The notes under the pieces: generated by a model | Database searches by the model: none | What the model was told of the DNA's origin: nothing | The model's input: the letters and a program-made list of their open reading frames with translations, nothing else | NCBI GenBank assembly: GCA_947471745.1 | Contig: CANJKZ010000927.1 | Span: forward strand, 1,124,501 to 1,188,500 | Length of the DNA: 64,000 nucleotides | Direction of reading: 5' to 3' | DNA from: Closterium sp. Naga37s-1 | Taxonomy: Eukaryota; Streptophyta; Zygnematophyceae; Desmidiales; Closteriaceae | Shown here: positions 21,417 to 32,300 of the stretch, in pieces | Layout: the number at the start of each line of letters is the position of its first letter | How positions within the stretch are numbered: position 1 is the stretch's first letter | Translations under genes and position numbers: made by a program

Positions 21417-24400
21417 TCAAGCAGCATAACGAAGCAACACGCCATCATTCCCAAGAATAAAGCCCTTTCCATAAATGAACCTGCCCACATAAGTACATGA
21501 CAGGCACAGTAATTAATAATTATTTCTCCGCCGAGTAGGGCTGATTTTATCAGACTATTTTAGTCTGATTGTCTGAAATCTCAGACTCTTTTTTTCTCCA
21601 TTCCTGAAATTTCAGTATTCCTGTATTCTGAACTCTGAAGGCCTCAGACCTGTTAGTTTTTCAACTCTGAAAATTTCAGAGTACTTCATTGTGCGATACT
21701 GAGACTCGAGACTACAGGGAGTATGGCCCCTGAATTTGCCGAATTTCAGTCCTCCCCCCTCCCCCTCTCTCGAATTACATTCAATTCCCCCCCTGCCCCC
21801 CTCCCCCCTCCCCCTTCCCCCGCCCCCTCTTACTCCTGCTTCTCGCCGACTTCGCAACGTTTTCCCTAGGCCAAACTCGCTTGACAGATATTCGCTATTC
21901 ACCAACTCGGATGCGGTTTTACAAACTTAAAACTTTTCAGACTAATGATTTTTTCAAACCTGACATTTCAGAGTACTCAGAACTTGGGAAATGACCCTCA
22001 GACTAAACGAAATCTTTTTCTCCCCTGCCTCAGAGTGGGTTTTTTTGAAACGTCAGCCCTGCCGCCGAGGGAAAAAGGTGAAGAAGCAGCAGCAGCAACA
22101 ACAGGAGGGAAAGTGGCATGAACTCACTTGACATTGTACAGGTTGGCTGCCAGGTTGTCCGCCACTCGGTCCCGCACCCATGTCTTGCCCCCGTCCACTG
22201 TCTTCAGCAGCACCCCACTGCCGCCCGCTGCCCACGCTTCGTCCTGAACCAATTAGGAAGACAAAAGGGCGGGAAAATTGGAGGTGGAGACAGAGATACC
22301 GGTAAGGGGGGCAGGGAAGCGGAATGTGAGTGAGGGAAGGAAGGCGGATTTGAGAGACAGAAGGGCACAGGAAGAGATGAGAGTGGAGGAGGCGAGAACA
22401 ATGGCTGCAACTAAACTGCAAGCACATAGTTTCAGTGATCACCCTCACACACACACACACATTGATTCCTAACCAACAGTCTCTTATGATGCGTGTAACA
22501 CACAGCAATCTTTGTACCCATCATTGTCCCATCGCTGATGTATTCCATGACTCACATTGCTCTTGTATCCGAGATCGAGCAGTCCAAAGCCACGGCTGGC
22601 GATGCGCACCTCCTCAAACGACTCGGAGACCTGCCCAGGGATAGGGGGCGGGCGCACAGGAATGAGGGAGAGCAGAAGACAGCACAGGGATAAGGGGAGG
22701 CAGCACAGGAGTGAGAGCCGACAGCACAGGGGTAAGAGGCGGCAGCACAGGGGTAAGAGGCAGCGGCACAGGGGTAAGAGGGAGCGGCACAGGGGTAAGA
22801 GGCAGCGGCACAGGGGTGAGGGGCGGCAATACAGGAGTGCGGGGCGGCAGAACAGGAATGAGGGGAGGCGCCAGGAGTGAGGAGCGGCAGCACAGGAGTG
22901 AGGGGCAGCAGAAGCGCATGAGCACACAAGGACATGAGAGCGTGTAAGCACGTACAGAAAGAAACGCACACACAGCAAGGCTTCACCTTAGGCTATTAAC
23001 TTTCCATTAACACATTTGCTGCATCAACCATTTCTTCCACCTTGATTTCAAGCCCTCTCAGAGCAATGATTTCAACCTCCCACACACCCCCTGCTTCATC
23101 CGCACTGATGTCTCACACCGCCTCTGTCTCCCCTCCACCACTCTGCTCACCCCTCTCCTCTCTCCCGTCCACCCGTCCACCCGTCCACCCGTCCACCTGT
23201 CCACCCGTCCACCCTTCCACCTGTCCACCCGTCCACCCGTCCACCCGTCCACCCGTCTACCCGTCCACCCGTCCACCCGTCCACCCGTCCACCCGTCCAC
23301 CTGTCCACCTGTCCACCCGTCCACCCTTCCACCTGTCCATCCGTCCACCTGTCCACCCGTGCACCCGCCCACTCACCCCCTCCCCTTGGCCGAGGAAGAG
23401 ACCTCCGCCGCGCACGAGCAGCCAGAGCCCGCCGTCAGCGCGCCACCCCATGTTCTGGATGCGCCGCGCGCTGCTGCGGTTGTGCGGCTGCCAGAAGGTC
23501 TGCACGCAGGCGAAGCGCGGGAGCAAGGCGAGTGCAAGAGAGGGGGCGGCAGTGAGCGAGAGAACATGTTGGGAGTGGGAGAGGAGAGACGTTTGTGGGG
23601 GGAAAGGTATAGGTCATGGGAGAAGGGCGGATAGGTAGGTGGGGGCAGAAGTGTGGGGATGACAAGATAGCAATGGTAATGACAGTGTGTGTGACCAGGC
23701 CGCTTGTCTCTTGTCTGTACTCCAAAGTTCTATATTAATGAAAGGACTATTCGAGGGGGGGGTGGGGGGGGGAAAATGAGGGGGGAAGGGGTGGGGAAGG
23801 AGAAGAAGGGAAGGGTGGGGGGGGGGGGGGGGGGGGGGTTGGGGGAAGGTAGGGCTTGAGCGCACCTGCCCGGGTTCCCAGGTTAGGAAGAAGTTGCCGC
23901 GGCTGGACACGGCCACGTAGCTGCCGTCGGGCGAGCGATTGATGGTGCTCACGCTGCCCGTGTAGTAGCTCGCGCCCGTGATGCCGCTCGATACAGTGCG
24001 GTTGAGCGTGGCGGAGATGGTTTCCTCGACGGCGGCGCGCCAGTTGTAGCCGCCGTTGGCCGTCACGTAGATGGCGCCCTCATCCGTCACCATCTCCGCC
24101 GCGCGCTCGCCCGTCGCGAAGATCGACACCTGTGGCACGCGCAGGCGGGCAGGAGAACAGGCGGACAGGCGGACAGACGGGCAGGCGTAGGGGCAGCGAT
24201 AGGGAGAAGGGGGTTAAGAGGGGCAGAGAGAACCGGAGGGAGGATGGAGAAAGAACGTGAGGGGGTGGATGAGAAGGTAAAGACACCGAGGCGGAACGCC
24301 ATGATTGACAATGGAAGCACGAACGATTGGTGCAGGATGCAGTGGTGCGGTGGTGCGGGGGTGCGGTGGTGTCACCGCCTTCCCAACGAATTGACAATGC

Positions 24401-25582
24401 ACCAAGCAGCGCGACTCACAGGGGTGCCGGGCAAGCGCGCGGAGAGCGGGACACGCGACCACGTGGCGCCGGCGTCGTTGGTGTAGAGCAGGATGGCGGG
24501 CTTGCCGACGATCCACCCCTCCTTGCCCTGGAAGCTGATGGCGTTGAACCGGTAGTTGAAGTCCTCCTCCTCCGCCGACGGGATCTCCTTCGCCGCCCAC
24601 GTGCGCCCGCCGTCGCGCGTCTCCAGCAGCGTCTGCCGCGTGCCCAGCAGGAACCCTGCGTCGCGCACAAGGGGGAATGCAGGGCGGAGATACAGAGATG
24701 GGCGAGGTCACGAGGGCGTGTGGGTGGCAGGCATGCGCGCGCCATGAGCCAAACGGAGAACCCTAGTTTCACGCACATGCATGGCGGCCGCGGAGCCGGG
24801 ATAATACGTTGTAGTCGCTTACGACAATTCTCAAAAGTGATTTCAACATAAGCGGCGGAGCAGATACAATGCATAGACGCGGCAAATCTGACAGAATGCC
24901 TATAAAGGCCACGGCATGACACACCATAATGACAATCGTTCAACATCCTCTGAACCTTTGCTTGTTCGACAATCAAAGCATTTTGCTGCCAAGGATGCGA
25001 AAGGATAACCTTTGCGCTGCATAGGTTCTTGTTACGGCACCCCTCTGAAACGCGCCTTCTTGTTGTGCTATGGCGGCGGGATGGGGTCTAGCGAACATGG
25101 AAGGGGACGCTTTCTATGTGCGCAAGGATGGGAATGCAAGCCAGGCGGTGCGTACCGTGGTCGGGCTCGTCGGGAACGAAGGCGATGTCGAGCAGCACGA
25201 CGCCAGGCGCGACGGGCAGCGGCACCTGCTCCCACTCCGACAGGTCCTCAGCCGCCACTGCCCGCCCCACCACCGGCGGCACCACGCTCAGCGCACCGGC
25301 CAACCCGCCGGCGAGCATCACGCCGCGACGGCTAATTGCAGCGTCGCCGGCATTCTCGCCGGACGCGCGGCATAGCAGTGTCGACGCTGGGGTGGATGTG
25401 TGCGAAACGCTGCGCTTGCTCTCCGGCTGACGCGCTCCCACCCTCAGGCCAGAAACGGCTGGAATGGAAATCTGCTGAACTGCTGCAGTGTGAGGAGCCG
25501 GGGACAGAATGGAGTTGGGCAGGACAGGCGACGAGAGGGTGAACGACGCCATGGCGTTCAGATTGTAGGAGGAAGAGAGCAA
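21417..25582 (-). CDS. HCF136: Photosystem II stability/assembly factor HCF136 (Ycf48 homologue), 7 exons
   Basis: HCF136 is a thylakoid-lumen factor needed to assemble the photosystem II reaction centre. Exons on the minus strand are 25582-25156, 24655-24420, 24129-23866, 23499-23377, 22630-22556, 22243-22128 and 21480-21417. All introns are GT-AG, the phases agree, and the joined frame is 434 codons plus stop. A second ATG at 25552 would give 424. Residues 1 to about 80 are Ser/Ala-rich like a plastid transit peptide. RR at 85-86 followed by a hydrophobic stretch and an AVA site near 110 form a Tat-type lumen signal. The mature part carries the family's beta-propeller repeats, for example [12 protein letters not shown] and [19 protein letters not shown], and ends [11 protein letters not shown]. 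No frameshift or lost exon is seen, so the gene looks functional. Confidence 0.96.
21559..22007. repeat. Possible MITE-like insert in HCF136 intron 6
   Basis: This AT-rich stretch is full of TCTGA/TCAGA words. It is bounded by TTTAGTCTGA (21559-21568) and its reverse complement TCAGACTAAA (21998-22007). The hairpin CAGACTATTTTAGTCTG sits at the left edge. I see no target duplication, so the mobile origin is only a suggestion. Confidence 0.3.
23164..23368. repeat. Decamer minisatellite in HCF136 intron 4
   Basis: About 20 tandem copies of CCGTCCACCC with single-base variants. It lies wholly inside the intron 22631-23376, just downstream of the exon 4 donor site. Confidence 0.9.
23818..23838. 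repeat. Poly-G tract in HCF136 intron 3
   Basis: About 21 consecutive G on the plus strand in a G-rich stretch (from about 23755) of the intron 23500-23865, close to the exon 3 donor. On the transcript it is a C-rich tract. Confidence 0.85.
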
Positions 25583-26019
25583 AATTCGTGTTACTTTGAA
25601 AATGTCTCTTGGAAGACTAGAGTTGAGACTTCAATGGAATTTGGGTTGGATATGCTCGGGGTGGAGGAATCAGGGGCCTGCCAGCCACACTAGGCGGACC
25701 TCGGGTTCGCTAGACAAGACGCCATTTGGCGACTGTAGAGGTGACGTGCTCGCGACCCAATTTCGGTAGCGACGTGGATGCATTCGAATGGACATACGTG
25801 TCACCACCAGAACAGCCGAGTAGTCGAGAACCCAGATTTGAGAAGCATACCTGAAAACATGTAACGAGCTCTTACGAGTGTAGTTGACGAATCAAGGAAG
25901 GATTGGACTAATGAGAAAAAATGAGTACAGATAAAAGTAAACATTTATGGTACATGCGGAAATTGCAAAAAAATCACGCTCCAAGAAGTTTGGCTGGGAG
26001 GGAGGAGAGGAGGGAACTA

Positions 26020-26110
26020 AATATATATGATTGCTAGGCTGTAGCGAGGTACAACTTAGGGGGTACGCAAGTTCTTTCGAGTCTTATACTTGTATCGCAC
26101 ATCGCCTTTC
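26020..26110 (+). repeat. Degenerate solo LTR of copia type
   Basis: The order ATATATATGATTG, CTAGGCTGTAGCGAGGTACA, then TTGTATCGCAC follows the copia LTRs of this window (TATA word, GGCTGTAGTGGGGTA motif, TTGTACC near the end). The ends are lost. Confidence 0.5.
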
Positions 26111-26147
26111 TTGGAAGTTTGGACACGACAGCCCCGAAAGTGCATCG

Positions 26148-26204
26148 ATTGAGAAAGCTTGCTTTCTTATTTTTATCAATTGGCATCGTTCTCATTACAA
26201 CTGG
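26148..26204 (+). repeat. 57-bp fragment of the tyrosine-recombinase element 3' end
   Basis: These 57 bases match 41924-41980, which covers the recombinase stop codon and the sequence beyond it. The segment contains the inverted repeat AGAAAGC-TT-GCTTTCT. Confidence 0.85.
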
Positions 26205-29016
26205 CTTATTACAACATTTGCATTGAGATTAAACACAAGCTAGTGCATGCTAATATTACTAGCTAAGATGTACCCTATCCAAGTGGCATTAGCAAGGCGT
26301 TCTACGCTGGGGTGGGTGGTGGGCAGGCCTCTGGATAGGTTTGGAAGCACTCTTAGTCGAAAGGTCAGGCTGCCAAAGCTGGTCTTTCAGTAAGGGTGGG
26401 GCAGCCATATCAGTCTTGTGTATCAGTGTTGGCTGCATTGTTACTCGTGCTCATCAGTGTACTGTGGACCTCGGTTAGTTGTACCATTTTTTTTTAACCA
26501 ACGCTTAATGTTTAGGTTGACATGACGTGCAAAGAACAATAAAATATATGACTAGAACTAGAACAACAACAGGACCTACATATGGGATGGTCTGGCCTGG
26601 TCCGGTTCCAGCAGAATACTCCTAGCAGGGAGCAGAGCAGCAAAATCAATACAAAAACTCCTGGGTAGGACGGCGCTTCTTGCTAGCATTGAACACGGCT
26701 ACCACATTCACCCAGTTCAGACCATCACTGGGCAGGAGCGCTGCAGTCATCAGATCGCCCAGTTTGGCGTCGCCCGGGCAGGTCCGCTTCCACGTCTTGA
26801 TACGGTTCTGGCGACTGAAGCCCCGCTCGCACTCCACCGTGCTGAGGGGGAGCACAGCTACGGCCTGCCACAGCTGCACAAGGTTCGGGTACGCTCCCAC
26901 GTAGTCAGTTGACTGGAGCATGAGCGAGAGCGACTTGTGGAAGCTCATGTTCCCGTGATTGGTATCAATGGTGTGGAGAAACAACGGTAGCTCCCTCTCG
27001 CACGCCTTGAAGCACACACCTGCCAGGATGGGAGAGCAGAGCAGTGAGAGGGGCGATCGCATATAGGAGGTGTTTAACAGCACACCAAGGTACACACACA
27101 CACACAGCAGACAACACATTGCAGGCACAACCAGGTGGCGTACCAAAGAGGCGGTGGTGAAACATGTGGTCTAGCATGCCCAACCACTCGCGGCACTTCT
27201 TCATCCGCTGCGCGTTGTCGTCGGGATAGCACGATGGCCGGAAAAGCTTGGAGCCGGCCAGGTTCTTGAGGTCTTCCAGGCGGAACTCCAGTCGCGCAAC
27301 GCAGACCCTCGCAAACTCCTGGCACACCGCCTTGCAGGAGTAGTAGTCCCTGCCAGTCTTATGGCCTGGGATCTTGCGCTCGTGAAGCACGAACTCGTGC
27401 TCTGCAGCTTTGCCGTTCTGGTCCACGCCTTGGACGGTGACTTCGCGGTGCTGGGGGTTGCCGTGTTTCTTCAGGAACGCGCAGAGCAGGGGCGACTGAT
27501 CGTTGCCGAAACGATCCTCGCAGTCCACGTAACGCACCTCGATCGTCCGGCAAGCGAGTGACACCTCCCCCGCGACCACAGTAATGTCAACCTTTGAGTG
27601 GGCGTGGGATGAATAGTTGCTGCCAGAGGTTGATGTACAATGGGTCAGAACGGCGCACAACAACCGGGAACATGGCAGTGACACAAACGCCTATATGTAC
27701 AACCAAAACACTCCACATGTCACCTGCTGCTTCTGGAACTTGGCGTTGAGCTCGTTGAGCACGGCAAGAATGTCTGCAAGGAAGAAAAGCATGAAGTGGA
27801 ATTTGAAAGAGGTGACCGTTTCGTATAGCGCGTGCTTGAAATCGTGCAGCAGGACGATTGTCGCCGGCAGAACCTTGGCAAACCGCTTGACTGCCTCTCC
27901 TCTAGAGAGCCATCGCACGTCGTGGATCCCCTGCAGCTCCAGGTTGGTTTCGCAGATGTACTCCTGAAGGTGCTCGAATCGCCGGTGCCAGTTGCTCGAC
28001 CTAGAAAGCTGCTCCGCCACGTTGCACACCGCCTGGTCTATAATGTTGAACTCCGTCACCTTCAGCGGCATCCTTCACGGCCAACGCCTCCCTGCTCAAG
28101 GTAGAACGGAGGAAACCAGCGATTGAAGTGAGTGGGAAGTACATGATCAACACACACCTGCCATAAAGCCAGTAACAATGACGGACTTACCGATGTGCGA
28201 AGCAGTGGCACGACACGAGATAGGGATTCCGCTGCCGGAGTCGTGCCACAACACCATTACTGGTGCCCGTCATTACTCTGGCGCCGTCGATGCTGATTCC
28301 AACAATCTTGGACAAGTCAATGCCCACGGCGTCAAGGTGGGTCAGTAGCACGTCGACTAGACTTGCCGCGTCACACTTGTCAACTGTCAGCAGCGTGAGG
28401 AACTCGCAGACGCTCGCTCCCTCCTTCATGAAGTGGAAGTACACGATCATGTGCTTGCCGCGCGCCTTGTCAGTACTCTCATCGAGCTGAATGGAGATGT
28501 ACGGGCTCGCCTCGATCTGCTTCAGTTGCTCTTGCCGCATGTACTTCGCTGCAGCTTCTAGCAGCTCCCCGAAACCGTACCTGTATGATACAAGCACAGA
28601 GCTTAGCACGTGATCAATCAAGACAGTTGTAACGGAACCAGTACAACGACACCAAGTACCCCGAAACTTACTCCGAAAAGTAGTTTCCCTTGGAATCCAA
28701 GGGAAGGTTCGGGACTCCGAGCTCGGCCATGAACTTGATGGTGCCCACGTAGGAGGTGATTGGCGCCTCCGACTTGCAGATGTACACGGTAGCCTTGAGA
28801 GCGGTGATGATGTGAAGAGTGCTGCGATCCAACCCCTCGAACTCGCTCAGCAGCGTCTGACGAAGCTTCCGGCTCTCCTTCGACTTCATCTCGGCGTGTG
28901 CGTCCTGGTGTGCGGTGGAGCGCTGGTGCGTCCGGATGCTCCCCTTCTGCATGTCACGCCCTCCACTGCCTCCCTTGCCATAAGCCGTTTTCGCGCCTTC
29001 AGCTCCATGTTCCAAG

Positions 29017-29147
29017 TGTGAGAATGATAGACGAAAGAATGAATGAACTAGGAAAGAGGTGGGTACAAGTAGGAAACCTAGAAATGTTGTACCCCATATA
29101 GTCTACCCCACTACAGCCTACACAGACTATAGCATATAAGTTTGACA
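29017..29147 (-). repeat. copia-4 3' LTR
   Basis: A 131-bp LTR. On the minus strand it begins TGTCAAACTTATATGC and ends TTCTCACA. Confidence 0.95.
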
Positions 29148-29225
29148 CACCCCCATAGGCAAAGTGGGGGAGAACAAGAGGTCACAAGACCAGTCAAGCA
29201 AAGCAAAGCAAGCTCAGGGTGGATC
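29148..29225 (-). other. copia-4 polypurine tract and conserved 3' block
   Basis: On the minus strand GATCCACCCTGAGCTT occupies 29225-29210, and the block ends in CTATGGGGGTG against the LTR, as in copia-2 and copia-3. Confidence 0.75.
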
Positions 29226-29344
29226 ACAACGTCACCACACAATCCGAGCACAAGAGCAAGGCCAAAAGGCCAGTTCACATGCAAGATCATATATAAAGGT
29301 AAACAGGCAAGTGCAGGTATAGAAAGATCACAGTACAAGCAAGG

Positions 29345-32300
29345 TCAAGAAGTGAGCAAGTGAGGCCAAGTAGGCACAAGACCTAGCATCGTACAGAAGC
29401 GCTGATGATCACCAGGCGGAAGTGCCTTGGTAAAGATATCAGCAGTGTTGGCCTGAGAGGCCACGTAAGCAAGGCGCAGCTGTCCACGCTGCTGCAGCTC
29501 ACGAGCAAGGAAGTAGCGAAGAGCAATGTGCTTCGTTCTGTGCTCCAGTCTGTGCTCCCGACACAAGGCCAGCATGGCCTTGTTGTCTACGTACAGAACT
29601 GGAGGAGAACGAGGCGGCTCTCCTAGGTCAGTCAGCAGGTAGGTGAGCCAGCGTAGCTCCTGTGCAGCCATGGCCCCCGCGTAGATCTCAGCCTCACAGC
29701 TGGAGCCGAGAACAGAAGACGAGCGGGTAGACCGCCACGAAACAGAGCCGGAGCCAAGGCTGAAGGTGTAACCCTGTGACGACCGCTGCGTAGCCTGGTC
29801 GTCAGCACAAGAAGCGTCTGCGTGACCTGTGAGGACCACTGGACGTCGCCCCCCAAGCACTAGCCCCATGCCCGACGTACTGCACAAGTAGCGCAACACC
29901 CTCTTCGCTGCAGCCATGTGCTCTGGTCGGTGTCTCCCAGGAGCAACATAGCGTGCCAAGATGCTAAGAGGGTATGCTAGGTCAGGTCGTGTGCAGGTCA
30001 TCAGGTACATGAGGCAGCCAACAAGCTCTGGGTACGGGCCACTCGGCTCTACGGACTCATCCGAAGGCAGAGCTGAGAGCGAGTGGCGAGTAGACAGAGG
30101 AGTGGCCTGAGGCGAGGAGTACGTGAAGTCGAAGCGCTGAAGGACCTGCTGCACCATGTGTGACTGAGTCAGGGTAATGGTGCGTTGTGCTTCTTCCCGG
30201 GTGATCTGCAAGCCAAGGTAGCTGCGCAGTTCACCCAGGTCTGTGCACGTGTGTCTCTTCTGCAGCTCGGACTTCACGTGGGCGAGTCCAGCAGTGTCAG
30301 CAGTGGCAAAGACCAAGTCGTCGACGTACACGAGGATGTAGAACGGCGGCAGGGAGGTGTCAGTGCGCAGAAACAGCGACGGGTCGGCAGTAGACGGAGC
30401 AAACCCAAGAGCCGCAAGTGTAGTCCTCAGTGTGTCGCGCCACTCACGGGGCGCCTGGCGGAGACCGTAGACTGGCCGCCGGAGGCTCCACTGGGTACCA
30501 GGAGGAAACGACCCAGTGAAGCCAGGTGGGCGGCGCAGCCAGATCTCCTCGTGCAGGCTGCCCTGCAGGAAAGCTGTGCTGAAGTCAAGAGAGTGAAGCT
30601 CGTAGTCGCGCTGAGCGGCTATGTGCAGCAGCACCCGAAGAGTGGTCATCTTCGGGGTGGGAGAGAAGGTCTGAAAGTAGTCAACTCCCTGCCGCTGACT
30701 GAAGCCTCGAGCCACGTAACGCGCCTTGAAGACAGGCGGAGAACCCGGCGGCCGCTTCACCCTGAAAATCCACATGCCACTGACGATGTTCGCCCCAGGT
30801 GGGGGAACCTCGTCGACGTAGGTGCCTGTGGACTTCCAGGAAGCCATCTCTGCGTCCATGGCTGACTGCCACTGTGAGGAGTAGGGACCCTCGATCGCCT
30901 CAGCGTACGATCGAGGAGTCGGGATGTCTGGTGCATCCGGGTCTCCCTCAGGGGCAATCAGCGTGGACACGAGATGAGGCAAAGCAGCAGCAAAACACTG
31001 GAACTCCTCCTGCCTGTCCTCAAGGACGTCCGTGCTAAGAGCACACTCACCCCCGACGGACGGAGGACAGACAGACTCAGACTCAGCAACGAGACTAGCG
31101 GCGTAGTCTAGACGACAGCGAGCAGCAAAGTCGACAAGCTCAGCAACTAAGGCAGACGCAGCAGTGGACTCAAAGGAAGGGTCAGTGACAACAGTGGCCA
31201 GGAGACGCGTGACAGTAGGACTGGCAGCACGAAGAGAGTCAGACTCCGGGTCAGCAAGAACAGGAAGAGAGGACTCTGGAGGAGACGGCAACGGGACACG
31301 CAGAGGAGCAGTGGAAGGACGCAGTGCCATCTGGTGTGTGCCTGGGACCGCAGGAGGACGCGGAGCACGACGACTAGTGCGAGCAGCACGAACAGGCGAC
31401 GCGGGACGAGACGCAGGCTCACGACGCTCAGCAAGACCTCCAGTAGGACTAGTGTAGGGAGAAGGAGCAGGTAGGGGGGAGGCGGGCTGTAACTGTGACC
31501 GCGACTGGACAGGCTGTGGACACTCTAAGGGAGGAGCAGGACCAGTAGAGGGCGGGAGACCAAGAACCTGCTGAAGGAGCGGAACGTAGTACGGCCTCGG
31601 CCGCGCAGCTCCTCCAGAACCAGCAGGGACAGCACCAGTACCCCCAGCGGCAGCACCAGCGCCAGCAGCACCTCCAGCTCCAACAGCGCCAACTCCAGCA
31701 CCCACAGAAGCACCAGCGCCAGCAGAACCACCAGCGCCAACACCCCAAGCAGCTCCAGCTCCAGCAGCTCCAGCAGAACCAACTCCAGCAGCAGCCCCAG
31801 CAGCACCCCCAGTCCCAGCAGCTACAGTACCGCCAGTACGAGCACCTCCAGGACCAGTAGCAACAGTAGTACCTCCAGCTCCAGCAGCACGGCTCCAGCG
31901 CCGGGCAAACCACTCGCGCAGCTCCTGCGGAGAGAGTAGCTCCCGCCTCGACGAAGCACCGCGAGAGGCCACACGAGCAGACCCAGCACCCCCAGGCTCT
32001 GCACCCCCAGGCTCAGCACCCCCAGACTCAGCACCCCCAGGCTCAGCACCCCCAGATTCAGCACCCCAAGGCTCAGCACCCCCAGACCCCGCACCCCTGG
32101 ACTCAGCACCCCCAGGCTCCACACCCCCAGGCTCAGCACCTCCAGACCCGGTACCCGCAGTCTCAGCACCTCTAGCAGCACCAGAGTCACCAGCTACCTC
32201 GACAGGCTCGACTGCGTCAACCTGGGACACACCTGACGGGGCAAGACCCTGAAGGGGGAGGGGGTCTACCGGGGGAGGACCTGGCGCAAGGAAGAGCGGC

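Larger units (their letters stand above)
25583..26645. other. Intergenic region between HCF136 and the hAT-like gene
   Basis: The region upstream of HCF136 exon 1 should hold its promoter, but no clear element stands out. Two repeat fragments (26020-26110 and 26148-26204) are annotated separately. From 26205 to 26645 I see nothing assignable. Confidence 0.5.

Noticed and set aside
23164-23368. Possible CRISPR-like array
   Set aside because: Contiguous decamers without unique spacers in an intron. It is a minisatellite.
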